From the NCBI GenBank assembly GCA_016702335.1, contig JADJEF010000020.1, positions 620,001 to 684,000 of the forward strand: a DNA stretch of 64,000 nt, read 5' to 3'. The translations under genes were made by a program, and so were the position numbers. Of this stretch, positions 8,844 to 17,181 are shown in pieces (within the stretch, counting starts at the first letter, position 1; each line of letters opens with the position of its first letter). The notes under the pieces were generated by a model. That model was not told the DNA's origin. It did no database searches and was given only the letters and a program-made list of their open reading frames with translations. The DNA is from Rhodocyclaceae bacterium. GTDB taxonomy: Bacteria > Pseudomonadota > Gammaproteobacteria > Burkholderiales > Rhodocyclaceae.

Positions 8844-9716
8844 TCAGGCGGACTTGGCGACAGCCGACGTGGCGGCGCTGAGCCACTGAGTGGCGGCCAC
8901 TTCGTCAGGGAAGACCGACACCGGTACGCCGAATTCACCCATCGTCTCGGTGATGGCAGACACCAGTTCACCCGATTCGGAGATCGACCTGACACTCACC
9001 AGCGCTAGCGCGACGGTGGCGAAACGGCCCAGCGAACGCTGCAGCTTAAGCTCGCGCTTGAAGCCCACGACCACCTCTTTGAGATAGCTCAGATCACCGT
9101 GCACCACGATCAGCGTTCCGTAGGGCACCCCAATGCGCCGTGCCCATTCGGAGGCCAGCAGGGCGCTTCGAACCTGGGAGATCATAGTGTTGATGCTGAA
9201 GAACGGGCCCGTAACTTCGATGCGGAACAGCTCAGCCGTGGCATGGTTGACAACCGCGTTGCGGCAGGATTGGGCAATGTCGAGATACTTGCCCAGCATC
9301 TCGCGCAACAACGCTTCATTTAGCTCGGATTTATTGGCAAACTCCTCGACAGCATGCAGGCTGGCCAGGCGATCTACCGAATACACTCCCGGCTGGCCGC
9401 TGCGCAGAATAATGCCCGGCAGGCCCGACGCAGGCTTGAGCTTGCGAATCGCTTCGGCGGCTTCAATGCCGGCCGTCGGGGTCTCCATGACCACGTCCAT
9501 CAGGACAACGTCAAAGCGGTCGGGGGCATCCTGCACGGCTTGTACGGCTTGCGCACCACTGAGTGCGCGGGTGATGGCAAAGCGGCGGTCTCGGTGGCGT
9601 ATGCCTTTGAGTGTCAGCTCGGTGGCGACGTGAACCGAGACGTCATCATCGACCACCAGAATCTGCCAAGGTGTGGCGGACGTTTCCGTGCTATCGGGTT
9701 CTATTGTGAATGCCAT
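8844..9716 (-). CDS. Response regulator receiver protein with uncharacterised C-terminal domain
   Basis: 290 residues. Residues about 15-135 form a CheY-like receiver: acidic pair at 23-24 (VVDDDV), phospho-acceptor Asp74 in VVLMDVVM, and a Lys in FANKSEL. The C-terminal half (about 150-285) has no DNA-binding, HD-GYP or GGDEF motif that I can see; it looks like an alpha/beta sensor or protein-interaction domain (residues 165-200 and 205-250 have alternating hydrophobic strands). No histidine kinase gene is nearby. The output is unknown. It is preceded by a GGAGAT-like site before the ATG at 9716. Confidence 0.75.
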   Translation of the reverse strand: MAFTIEPDSTETSATPWQILVVDDDVSVHVATELTLKGIRHRDRRFAITRALSGAQAVQAVQDAPDRFDVVLMDVVMETPTAGIEAAEAIRKLKPASGLPGIILRSGQPGVYSVDRLASLHAVEEFANKSELNEALLREMLGKYLDIAQSCRNAVVNHATAELFRIEVTGPFFSINTMISQVRSALLASEWARRIGVPYGTLIVVHGDLSYLKEVVVGFKRELKLQRSLGRFATVALALVSVRSISESGELVSAITETMGEFGVPVSVFPDEVAATQWLSAATSAVAKSA

Positions 9717-9909
9717 GGCGATCTCCTACGCGCAATTTGCCGTCGGCGGAGGTTTTAGCATAGGCGGCGCACTTGCGCCATGACCCATTCGGGTTTGCCG
9801 GTAACTTTCCTGCCAGCGGAGCCCTTTTCAGCTTGCTCTCAAGGGCTTTCCGGCGCAAACCCCAGAACTAAACGAGCCCCCCAACCGTGCGACTGTTCGC
9901 TCGAGAAAT
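9717..9909. other. Spacer with weak hairpin
   Basis: 193 bases between the response-regulator start and the end of the PQQ-dehydrogenase gene on the same strand. An inverted repeat AGCCCTT/AAGGGCT (9820-9826 and 9841-9847) could end dehydrogenase transcription, but it has a 14-base loop and no T-tract. The promoter of the regulator gene must lie here; I could not define it. Confidence 0.35.
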
Positions 9910-12033
9910 CTACTTCGCGACCTCTGCCGACAGCTCGTTCTTGAGATCGTGGGCGCGCTTGATCAGATAGGCGCGAATCTTTTCGCTGTCAGCCGGCTCC
10001 AGCCGCCCGCCAAACGGCGGCATGCCCAGATGCGCGCGGGCACCATAGACTATCAACTGAAACTGCGCGTGCTTGTCGGCGGTGAGATGGCGCAGGTCGG
10101 GCAAGGCATGTCCGCCATAGGCCCCCAGGCCATGACAGACCGCGCAATTGTCACCGTACAGCGCGCTCCCGGTAGCCACGTCAGCGGCGCTCGCGGTCAT
10201 GGGCGGTGGCGAAGGCATGCGCACGGTCTGACGTTTGAGCTCCGGCATGACCGCCGTTCCGCCCAGCTTGAACACGAAAAGCCGTGAGTCAGGCACCACC
10301 GGCGAGCGCTCACCGACGACACCGAAGGCCAGCGGAAAAGCCCCGCCGATACCGACGTTGAAGGCAATGTATTGCTCGCCCTTGACCGCGTAGCTAATCG
10401 GCCCAGCGACCACGGCGCTGGATACCTGACGCTGCCACAGCGCTTTGCCGGTATCGGCGGCATAGGCGTTGAGCGTACCGATCGAGGTCCCCTGAAAAAC
10501 CAGATTGCCGGCGGTGGCGAGCGTGCCGCCATTGCTCATGATCGGGTAGGGTACTGACCAGATTTCCTTTTGCTGAACCGGGTCCCACGCTTGCAGCTTG
10601 CCGGTGAAGAGCTTGGCCAGTTCATCTCGACCGGCCTTGTCTTCAGGCACGGCGGGGACTTCGATGCCCAGGTTCCAGACACCCTTTTGCGGCTTGCCGG
10701 CCTTGCGCAGTGGCGCGTAATGTTCGGCGGTGGTGTGCTGGGGAATGTAGACCAGACCGGTCCTAGGACTGAAGCTCATCGGGTGCCAGTTGTGCGCCCC
10801 CTGCGAGCCGGGGAAGACCGTCTTGCCCTTGCCCTCAGTCCAGTAGTCGGCCGCCTCTTTGTCAATGATCGGGCGGCCAGTCGTCTTGTCGATGCCCTTG
10901 GCCCAGGTCACGATGGAACCGAATTTCTCAGCGGAAATGAACTGGCCGGTGGCAGCGTCAAGCACATAGAAGAAGCCGTTCTTCGGTGCCTGCATCACCA
11001 CCTTGCGCGGCTTGCTGTCGATCGGCAGGGTGGCGACGATGATGTCTTGCGTAGCGGTGTAGTCCCACGAATCGCCGGGCGTGGTCTGGTAGTGCCAGAC
11101 GTATTTGCCGGTATCGGGCTTGACCGCCACGATGGAGCTCAGAAACAGATTGTCGCCCTTGCCTTCCGAGCGCAGCCCGTAATTCCAGGTCGAGCCATTA
11201 CCGACACCGATGTAAAGCAGGTCAAGCTCGGGGTCGTAGGCGAAGGCATTCCACGCCGTACCGCCGCCGCCCTGTATCCAGTATTGATCGCCAAACCAGG
11301 TTGTGCGGATCATGGTGATGGTGTCGGTTTCATCCCCCTTGGCCGGGTCACCCGGCACGGTGAAGAAGCGCCAGACCTGCTTGCCGGTCTTGGCGTCGTA
11401 GGCGGTGACATAGCCGCGCACACCGAGCTCGGCACCACCATTGCCGATGATCACCTTGCCCCTGACCACGCGCGGCGCGCCGGTGATGGTGTAGTTACGC
11501 TCGGGGTCAATAACGGTGTCGACCGACCAGAGCTTCTTGCCGGTTCTGGCATCGAGTGCTTCCAGACGGCCGTCATAGACACCGACGTATACCTTGCCTT
11601 CCCAGACGGCCACGCCACGGTTGCCCGCGTCACAGCAGCCGCTGGCCTGAATTCCCCGATACACCTTGGGGTCGTACTTCCACAGCAACTTGCCGTTGGT
11701 CGCATCCAGCGCATAGACCATGCTGTAGGCACCGGTGGTGTAGAGCACGCCATCGACGACGATGGGTGTCGCTTGAACCACACGGTCCAGATCGTATTTG
11801 AACTGCCAGGCCAGCCCCAGCTGATCGACATTCTTGTCGGTGATTTTTTCCAGTGGCGAGAAACGCTGCTCGCTGTAAGTGCGGCCTGTGCTTAGCCAGT
11901 TGCCGGCGTCGTTGGCGCTGGCTTCGGCGGCGATAAGGCGCTTGGCATTGACGTTACCGATGGCCGTGGCGGCAGCGGCGTGAAAGCACAGGCCGGCACA
12001 AATACTGCCGAGCAAGGTGAGGGAGTAGCGCAT
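9910..12033 (-). CDS. PQQ-dependent quinohaemoprotein alcohol dehydrogenase (methanol/ethanol family, type II)
   Basis: 707 residues with a signal peptide (MRYSLTLLGSICAGLCFHAAAA), an eight-bladed quinoprotein propeller, and a C-terminal cytochrome c domain. Diagnostic features are the vicinal disulfide SGCCDAGNRG over PQQ, repeated W-motif ends (for example GKLLWKYDP, GKQVWRF), NWHPMSFSP, and the haem motif CAVCHG near residue 640. It oxidises an alcohol in the periplasm and passes electrons via haem c to the respiratory chain. ATG 12033 has GGAGA upstream and a perfect signal peptide; the frame open to 12105 is leader DNA containing the dispersed repeat. No PQQ biosynthesis or separate cytochrome gene is in the window. 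Confidence 0.88.
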   Translation of the reverse strand: MRYSLTLLGSICAGLCFHAAAATAIGNVNAKRLIAAEASANDAGNWLSTGRTYSEQRFSPLEKITDKNVDQLGLAWQFKYDLDRVVQATPIVVDGVLYTTGAYSMVYALDATNGKLLWKYDPKVYRGIQASGCCDAGNRGVAVWEGKVYVGVYDGRLEALDARTGKKLWSVDTVIDPERNYTITGAPRVVRGKVIIGNGGAELGVRGYVTAYDAKTGKQVWRFFTVPGDPAKGDETDTITMIRTTWFGDQYWIQGGGGTAWNAFAYDPELDLLYIGVGNGSTWNYGLRSEGKGDNLFLSSIVAVKPDTGKYVWHYQTTPGDSWDYTATQDIIVATLPIDSKPRKVVMQAPKNGFFYVLDAATGQFISAEKFGSIVTWAKGIDKTTGRPIIDKEAADYWTEGKGKTVFPGSQGAHNWHPMSFSPRTGLVYIPQHTTAEHYAPLRKAGKPQKGVWNLGIEVPAVPEDKAGRDELAKLFTGKLQAWDPVQQKEIWSVPYPIMSNGGTLATAGNLVFQGTSIGTLNAYAADTGKALWQRQVSSAVVAGPISYAVKGEQYIAFNVGIGGAFPLAFGVVGERSPVVPDSRLFVFKLGGTAVMPELKRQTVRMPSPPPMTASAADVATGSALYGDNCAVCHGLGAYGGHALPDLRHLTADKHAQFQLIVYGARAHLGMPPFGGRLEPADSEKIRAYLIKRAHDLKNELSAEVAK

Positions 12034-12050
12034 GCGGTTATCTCCGGGTT

Positions 12051-12077
12051 CGGGAAGTCGGCGCTGGCGATACGGCG
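12051..12077 (-). repeat. Dispersed 27-bp repeat, copy 2 (5' leader of PQQ dehydrogenase)
   Basis: Minus-strand copy ending 18 bases upstream of the dehydrogenase start codon, so it would be in the mRNA leader. It reads GCCGT-ATC-GCCAGCGCCGACTT and then diverges (CCCG instead of GCGG). Confidence 0.85.
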
Positions 12078-12246
12078 CTTTGTCCGACGAGGGTCGTTGA
12101 CACACAGTATTGGCGGCTGTGCGTCAATGATTTTTGTATTAGCGGACAATTTAACGCAAATACACAACGCATCGACCGCCACGCGATCATTGGAAGTGAC
12201 CCAACGTCTTGGCCAAGGCCGCTGACGTGGCGGAAGCTTGCCAGAG

Positions 12247-12879
12247 TCAGCGCCAGAGGCTCAATGGCGGATCAGTAATGACCGCCCGCAGGATATCGCT
12301 GCGCGAGACAAAGCCGAGCAAGCGGCCTGACGGACCGGTGATAGGTACCCCATCCACGCCGTTGTCCAGCATCACAGTCGCAATGCGACGAATATCGGTA
12401 AGCGGCTCAGCAGCCACTACTGGCGAAGTCATGACATCGGAAACTTTCCGCGCCAACGATGCGATGACCTTGCCGTCATCGACGTTAATCGCGGTTAGCA
12501 GGTCACGCTCGCTGACAATGCCCACGAGTTGGGTGTTGCCGGAAAGCACGGGAGCCTGATGAATTTTCTCATCGCGCAGAACCTGCCACGCCTGCGCAAC
12601 ATTGTCGGTGGCCAGAACACTGACGACTCGGCGCTGCATCATCTGATCGGCATGGTAGAGCGGCCCACGCTCCAGATCTGGCGGCAGCATGGCTCGGTAA
12701 GCGCGCACCGCCTGGTCCCGTGGGCGTTTTGCTGAACCGGCAATTGCATCAAAGCCCCACTCCTCGCCATCTTGCGCAATGGCCCGAGCCGACCTGACCC
12801 GCGACAGGGCCCGCACTCGATTCATCTCTTCCAGGGTGCCGTTGAAGACTTGGCCGGTGATGCCGTAGAGGGAAAACAT
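12247..12879 (-). CDS. CBS-domain pair protein
   Basis: 210 residues. After an N-terminal stretch of about 75 residues without a recognised domain (MFSLYGITGQVFNGTLEEM), there are two CBS domains, about 77-130 (MMQRRVVSVLATDNVAQAWQVL ... GIVSERDLL) and 143-205 (DVMTSPVVAAEPLTDI ... GFVSRSDILRAV). CBS pairs bind adenine nucleotides and regulate partner proteins. There is no catalytic domain, so it is a stand-alone sensor of unknown partner. The preceding gene on the strand is the TerB-like one, separated by a strong hairpin. Confidence 0.82.
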   Translation of the reverse strand: MFSLYGITGQVFNGTLEEMNRVRALSRVRSARAIAQDGEEWGFDAIAGSAKRPRDQAVRAYRAMLPPDLERGPLYHADQMMQRRVVSVLATDNVAQAWQVLRDEKIHQAPVLSGNTQLVGIVSERDLLTAINVDDGKVIASLARKVSDVMTSPVVAAEPLTDIRRIATVMLDNGVDGVPITGPSGRLLGFVSRSDILRAVITDPPLSLWR

Positions 12880-12903
12880 CCCGGATCACCGACCGACGAG
12901 TCG

Positions 12904-12941
12904 GCAGGCACCGTTGCGCACTAGCGCGCAACGGTGCCTGC
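12904..12941 (-). terminator. Strong 16-bp stem hairpin
   Basis: A perfect 16-base inverted repeat (arms 12904-12919 and 12926-12941) around a six-base loop, immediately after the TerB-like gene and before the CBS gene. It lacks a T-tract, so it may be a Rho-assisted terminator or RNA-processing site. Confidence 0.6.
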
Positions 12942-12949
12942 TTGTGCGC

Positions 12950-13531
12950 TCAGCCCGCACGAGTCGCCCCCTGCCTCACCTCGGGGGTTGCCACGCGCGG
13001 AAGCCTCGCGTTAGCCCCGCCTACCTTGATTGATCGCGCCTGGCGCTTTTTCCGGCTAACGGTATTGTGCCAGCTGACTTCAAGTCCGGCATCAAGGCGC
13101 AGGCTCCAGGAATCGAGTGCCTTCCAGATCAGGTGAGCCTCGCTGTCGGCCAAATGGCCGTCGCTGCGGATCACATCGAAGATGAGGCGTACCAACTTCT
13201 TGCGTTCCCCTGCATCACTCACTTCGTCGAGAATCGTTTCCATGAGCGCAGGCGACATCAGATAGTTGCCCTTTCCCTTGGGCAGGCGCGCGGCATCCGA
13301 GCAGAAGTCATACAGCACCTGGAAGAAGTCATCCGTCGTGATCCCCAACTCGGCAACCACGCCGCGCTCGGCCAAGCCACGCAGTTCCCGTGGGTCGAGC
13401 TGGCCGTCGGCCAGCAGCGCAAGAACAATGATCCGTGCTTTCGCACGCGGGCTGTCTATCGGGTACGTTCTCAGAGGGCCGACGGCATGTCGTGTCTGGG
13501 AAGCAGTGGTCTTGGATTGTAGGGTCATCAT
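12950..13531 (-). CDS. TerB-like domain protein
   Basis: 193 residues. The central part has the all-helical TerB/DjlA-like pattern: AKARIIVLALLADGQLDPRE early, and LVRLIFDVIRSDGHLADSEAHLIWKAL later, each with the acidic DGxLxxxE loop that binds metal in TerB. The C-terminal about 35 residues are basic and probably disordered. TerB-like domains occur in tellurite-resistance and membrane-stress systems; the role here is unknown. The start at 13531 is preceded by AAGGAG, and a second ATG follows directly. It is divergent from the NhaR-like regulator. Confidence 0.65.
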   Translation of the reverse strand: MMTLQSKTTASQTRHAVGPLRTYPIDSPRAKARIIVLALLADGQLDPRELRGLAERGVVAELGITTDDFFQVLYDFCSDAARLPKGKGNYLMSPALMETILDEVSDAGERKKLVRLIFDVIRSDGHLADSEAHLIWKALDSWSLRLDAGLEVSWHNTVSRKKRQARSIKVGGANARLPRVATPEVRQGATRAG

Positions 13532-13664
13532 GATGGTTCGCGGCTCCTTGCCTAGGTGTTGGCCGCAGCAGGATTGCTGTGGTTGAAGCGCACTTTACGC
13601 AGATCAACATTTCCAATAAATGGATATTTTTGGATACTATGATCCCAATTATTAGGACTATTGA

Positions 13665-14567
13665 ATGAGCCCAAACGACCTGAATTTCCGCCACCTGCTC
13701 TACTTCTGGGCCGTTGCCAAGGAAGGCAGCATCACCCGTGCCGCAGAACGACTGAATCTCTCGGTGCAGACCATCAGCACGCAGCTAGGCGTGCTCGAAC
13801 AACAACTGGGGCAGGCACTTTTTGCACCGCAGGGCCGCTCTCTGGTGCTCACCGATGCAGGGCGTGCCGCACTGGACTATGCGGACCAGATATTTCTGCT
13901 CGGAGAACGCCTGCGTCACGCCGTAGCCGACCATGGGTCGGGCCGCCGTCGCTTTGCTGTGGGTCTCACCGAGGCCGTACCCAAGCTGGTCGCTTTCCGC
14001 TTGCTGCAGCCGGCCCTCAAGGCTCCGCTCGCGATGCGCATCGAATGTATCGAAAGCTCTTTCGAGCAGTTGCTCTCAGAACTGGCGCTGAACCGGCTCG
14101 ATCTGGTACTGGCAGACCGATCCGCCCCAACCGACGCACACCTGAAACTGCAGTCGCGGCTACTGGGCACAGTAGGTATCGACCTCTATGCCGCCGAGCC
14201 ATTGCACCAACGCTATGTCACCGATTTTCCGCGCGGCTTGAACGGTGCGCCGGTGCTGCTGCCGTTGCGCAGCAATCCCCTGCGCGGGGCTATCGACGGA
14301 TGGTTCGCCCGGAACAATCTGAAGCCAGAACTCGTCGGCGAATTTTCCGACAGCGCTCTGCTCAAGACGTTTGGCCGCGCCGGACTCGGGTTGTTTCCGG
14401 CACCGTCGGGAATGCATGCCGACATCCTGACGCAGTTCGGCGCCCGTTCGCTCGGCGCGCTCAACGAGGTGCGCGAGAACTGGTACGCGATCGTCACCCA
14501 GCGACGCATCCCGCACCCCGCTGTCGAGGCCGTCGAAGCGGGTGGTATTGCTTCACTATTGGCCTGA
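13665..14567 (+). CDS. nhaR: LysR-family regulator of the NhaR type
   Basis: 300 residues. The N terminus (NFRHLLYFWAVAKEGSITRAAERLNLSVQTISTQLGVLE) and the following AQGRSLVLTDAGRAALDYADQIF-like segment are characteristic of NhaR, the activator of the Na+/H+ antiporter gene nhaA in enterobacteria, also linked to adhesin expression. No nhaA gene is nearby, so the target here is unknown. It is divergent from the TerB-like gene (133 bases between). Its 3' end overlaps the convergent diacylglycerol kinase gene by 12 bases. Confidence 0.75.
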   Translation: MSPNDLNFRHLLYFWAVAKEGSITRAAERLNLSVQTISTQLGVLEQQLGQALFAPQGRSLVLTDAGRAALDYADQIFLLGERLRHAVADHGSGRRRFAVGLTEAVPKLVAFRLLQPALKAPLAMRIECIESSFEQLLSELALNRLDLVLADRSAPTDAHLKLQSRLLGTVGIDLYAAEPLHQRYVTDFPRGLNGAPVLLPLRSNPLRGAIDGWFARNNLKPELVGEFSDSALLKTFGRAGLGLFPAPSGMHADILTQFGARSLGALNEVRENWYAIVTQRRIPHPAVEAVEAGGIASLLA

Positions 14568-14966
14568 CCGCCACCACCAGGGTAGCGTGGTATCCAGCAA
14601 GCGAGCCAACTCAACCCCCAGCACGATCAACCAGACCAGAATTGAAATTCCCACAGCGGCTGCAGCGATGTCTTTAATGACCTTGATCTTCTCGTTTTGG
14701 CGCGTCTCGACGAAATCACACAGCGCCTCGATCGCGCTGTTGAATATCTCGGCGACCAGCACAAACGCGGTGACCACCAGAATCAACAGAAAGTCCACCC
14801 ACGCGCGCGCGCTGAACGCAACCGCCAGCACCAGCACTGACAGAATCAACTTGTAGGTGACCGACCAGTCGTACATCACGGCATAGCGCAGCCCGGAAAT
14901 CACGGTGCGTATCTTTCGCAGCGGGTGGTAGCCCGGTTCGCCGGTACCGAGAAACTTGTGTCTCAC
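14556..14966 (-). CDS. dgkA: Diacylglycerol kinase (prokaryotic DgkA type)
   Basis: 136 residues, a small inner-membrane kinase with three hydrophobic helices. The active-site motif EIFNSAIEALCDFV (ExxNSAIE) is clear. It phosphorylates diacylglycerol released by membrane-derived periplasmic glucan or LPS modification. I chose GTG 14966, which overlaps the stop codon of the PAP2 gene as GTGA, giving translational coupling; an upstream in-frame start at 15014 would lie well inside that gene. Kinase and phosphatase genes side by side suggest a joint role in lipid phosphate recycling. Confidence 0.88.
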   Translation of the reverse strand: MRHKFLGTGEPGYHPLRKIRTVISGLRYAVMYDWSVTYKLILSVLVLAVAFSARAWVDFLLILVVTAFVLVAEIFNSAIEALCDFVETRQNEKIKVIKDIAAAAVGISILVWLIVLGVELARLLDTTLPWWWRSGQ

Positions 14967-15493
14967 CTGACGTTCTCGCGCCACAGCGGAAGACGACGCA
15001 AGCACACGACCCAAAGAGTCGCCAGCAACGCCCCGGCAATGACATCGCTCAGGAAGTGAACTTGCAGGTAGAGCCGCGAGGTCATGACCAAGAGCACCAC
15101 CGCCCCGAGAAAGGCAATCTCGACTCGCCCCGACTTCGCCCCCGGTCGCAATAGCCAGCCCAGCGCAAAGGCCGTCACCTGCATGGCGTGGGCGCTGGGA
15201 AAGCTCCAGTCCTGGGGCAGGGGAACCAACGGCAAGACGTCAGGCCGCGGCCGCATCACGACCAATTTACCCAGATGCGCCAGTGCGGCAGCACCCAAGA
15301 GGGCTACGGCAATAAAGACCGGGCGCCTGTCAGCGTTCCCACACCACCCTGCCAGCAGCGCCAGCGGCAGCAATACCACGAGCGACCCGAACCAAGTGAC
15401 GAGAGCGAACATTCCGTCGAGCCACGGAGTGCGCACCGCATCGGCAAGCGAGAGCACCGCGATATCTGCCGCCAGAAGTTGTGTCGCTATCAT
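14963..15493 (-). CDS. PAP2-family phosphatase
   Basis: 176 residues, multi-pass membrane protein with the three PAP2 motifs: KLVVMRPRPD (KxxxxxxRP), PSAHAMQ (PSxH), and SRLYLQVHFLSDVIAG (SRxxxxxHxxxD). It dephosphorylates lipid phosphates such as phosphatidic acid, phosphatidylglycerophosphate or undecaprenyl pyrophosphate; the substrate is not evident. It is coupled to dgkA by a four-base overlap. Confidence 0.88.
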   Translation of the reverse strand: MIATQLLAADIAVLSLADAVRTPWLDGMFALVTWFGSLVVLLPLALLAGWCGNADRRPVFIAVALLGAAALAHLGKLVVMRPRPDVLPLVPLPQDWSFPSAHAMQVTAFALGWLLRPGAKSGRVEIAFLGAVVLLVMTSRLYLQVHFLSDVIAGALLATLWVVCLRRLPLWRENVR

Positions 15494-15566
15494 CAGTCAA
15501 TATCTATCGGGCAACGGGAGAACGCCATTCCACGGGGGTGTGAATGACATTCTCCCGGCTCGTGCC

Positions 15567-16544
15567 TTAGTCGCCAGCCCGCTCCGCCGCTTGGGCATCC
15601 GCCAGCTTTTCCTTGCGTAGCGACATCACGATCGAAATGCCGATGAAGGTAGCCACCACCGCCAACGAGAAGCCAATTGGTATCTTGTAAAGATCAATCA
15701 GCATCATCTTGACGCCGATGAATACCAGCACTGCCGCCAGGCCATACTTCAGCAGCGAGAAGCGGTCGGCCATGTCGGCGAGCAAGAAGTACATCGCACG
15801 CAGACCAAGGATGGCAAAGACGTTGGAAGTCAGCACGATGAAGGGGTCAGCGGTGATGGCGAAAATCGCCGGAATCGAATCGACGGCGAAGATCAGGTCC
15901 GATATCTCGACCAGAATCAGCGTCAGGAGTAGCGGGGTCGCATAGCGCACGCCGTCCTTCCAGACGAAGAATTTTTCACCGTGGAGTTCGTCGGTGATCT
16001 TCATGTGGCTGCGCAGCCAGCGGATCAGCGGATTATTCGCCATATCTGGCTTTTCTTCGGCGAACCACCACATTTTTACGCCGGTGATCAGCAAGAAGGC
16101 ACCGAAGATATAGAGCATCCAGTGGAACTGGGTAATCAACCAGGCCCCGGCAAAGATCATGATCGTGCGCATGACTATCGCGCCAAGCACACCAAGTACC
16201 AGCACGCGTTTTTGCAATTCCAGAGGAATGCCGAAAAATGAGAACAGCATCAACCAGACGAACACATTGTCGATCGCCAGTGACTTCTCGATCAGGTAGC
16301 CGGCGACGAATTCGAGCGACTTCTGGTTTGCCACTTCGCGTCCGACGCTGCCATCGAGATGCCACCACAGCGCCGCCGCGAAAAGCAAGGACACTGACAC
16401 CCAGATGGCCGACCAGGTGGCGGCCTCGCGGAACGACACCTTGTGTTGCTTGCCGCCACCGACCACGAATAAATCGATGGCCAGCATCACCAACACAATG
16501 GCGAAAAACCCCGCCCACATCCACCATGTACCGATTGTTTCCAT
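15567..16544 (-). CDS. TerC/Alx family membrane protein (manganese export)
   Basis: 325 residues with about nine transmembrane helices. TerC signatures include SLAIDNVFVWLMLF near residue 90, FFGIPLELQKRVLVLGVLGA, and LILVEISDLIFAVDSIPAIFAIT near residue 210, with conserved acidic residues in helices. Alx and related proteins export Mn2+ across the inner membrane. A manganese-type riboswitch lies upstream on the same strand, which supports this role. The start at 16544 is preceded by AGGAG. C-terminal tail is basic and soluble. Confidence 0.9.
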   Translation of the reverse strand: METIGTWWMWAGFFAIVLVMLAIDLFVVGGGKQHKVSFREAATWSAIWVSVSLLFAAALWWHLDGSVGREVANQKSLEFVAGYLIEKSLAIDNVFVWLMLFSFFGIPLELQKRVLVLGVLGAIVMRTIMIFAGAWLITQFHWMLYIFGAFLLITGVKMWWFAEEKPDMANNPLIRWLRSHMKITDELHGEKFFVWKDGVRYATPLLLTLILVEISDLIFAVDSIPAIFAITADPFIVLTSNVFAILGLRAMYFLLADMADRFSLLKYGLAAVLVFIGVKMMLIDLYKIPIGFSLAVVATFIGISIVMSLRKEKLADAQAAERAGD

Positions 16545-16621
16545 TTAATGCGCTCCTTTGTCAGATCGGGTCTGCCGTTCTGCCCGCAGCAAGCGCTGCA
16601 AACACAACGGTCCTTTATCCA

Positions 16622-16669
16622 GCGATAACGGAGGGCCGTGTTTGGACAAGGGGCCTCCGCTATCGCGGC
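16622..16669 (-). promoter_or_regulatory. Expression-platform hairpin of the manganese riboswitch
   Basis: A 13-bp stem (GCGATAGCGGAGG with CCTCCGTTATCGC, one G-U pair) whose loop contains the 3' strand of the riboswitch P1 helix. Formation of P1 and of this hairpin should compete. No clear T-tract follows, so the switch may act on translation or through Rho. Confidence 0.5.
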
Positions 16670-16780
16670 AAAGGTCTTGCTCGTGCCTGTCTTGCAACAA
16701 GCACCCGTGGCACCGGGAACCTCGGCAACGACCCGAGTCTCCGTATTGACGACGCCGCGGCGGAGAGCTACTCCCCCTTG
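16647..16780 (-). promoter_or_regulatory. yybP-ykoY manganese riboswitch upstream of terC
   Basis: On the minus strand the leader shows the class hallmarks in order: AAGGGGGAGTAGC at the 5' side (about 16767-16779), GTCAATACG (about 16741-16750), and GCAAGACCTTTGCC near the 3' side (about 16667-16680). The closing P1 helix is CAAGGGG at 16774-16780 pairing with CCCCTTG at 16647-16653. The class binds Mn2+ and turns on manganese exporters; terC starts about 100 bases further on, which fits. The hairpin overlapping the 3' P1 strand (16622-16669) is the likely expression platform. Confidence 0.88.
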
Positions 16781-16905
16781 GGATGGCAGGAGATTAATTA
16801 TTCCGACAAAATTAGTCAACTATGACCATCGTCCGCGCTGATGGCTTTGCTAACGCCTGCTTTGCTCAGACCCGGGTCAGCCTCGGGAAAGACAGAGCGA
16901 TGCCC

Positions 16906-17091
16906 TCAGGCAAACACGTCAATACGATTGCCCAGATTCGGGGGATTGACGGGTGGCAGTGCCTGCAGCAACTGTAATGCGCCGCTGGCTTGCTGCTCCA
17001 TGGCCATTTTCAGCACACCGATCTGCGCAGCCTGCATGGTGCGCTGAGTGGCCATTTCGGTAGCGAGGGCGGCGATTCCAAGAGTGTCCAT
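16906..17091 (-). CDS. YjfB-like putative motility protein
   Basis: A 61-residue protein starting MDTLGIAALATEMATQRTMQ and continuing IGVLKMAMEQQASGALQLLQALP, the pattern of the short YjfB family (amphipathic helices rich in Ala, Met and Gln). Members are annotated as putative motility proteins and are often near flagellar or chemotaxis genes, but none are in this window. The gene follows a kinase operon terminator. Confidence 0.75.
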   Translation of the reverse strand: MDTLGIAALATEMATQRTMQAAQIGVLKMAMEQQASGALQLLQALPPVNPPNLGNRIDVFA

Positions 17092-17110
17092 ACGGGTGTT
17101 TTCGGCCGCA

Positions 17111-17163
17111 GTCGGGGAAACTTGAGCACACTTTCGCGCCTACAGCGCACTCAAGTGCCCGAC
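17111..17163 (-). terminator. Hairpin after the kinase gene
   Basis: Nested inverted repeats GTCGGG/CCCGAC and ACTTGAG/CTCAAGT lie between the pfkB-type kinase stop and the yjfB start on the minus strand. It probably ends the prmA-to-kinase transcript; no strong T-tract is seen. Confidence 0.55.
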
Positions 17164-17181
17164 AACTCGCATGCAACCCAC

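Larger units (their letters stand above)
16545..16905. other. Regulatory spacer upstream of terC
   Basis: 361 bases without a protein gene. It holds the riboswitch and its expression platform (16622-16780) and, beyond them, the presumed terC promoter and the end region of yjfB. No other feature was seen. Confidence 0.6.

Noticed and set aside
10570..11895. 441-codon open frame opposite the PQQ dehydrogenase
   Set aside because: Antisense shadow; no motif, while the minus strand encodes a complete quinohaemoprotein.
16487..16819. Open frame overlapping the riboswitch region
   Set aside because: It runs through the structured RNA leader and has no protein-like composition or homology.
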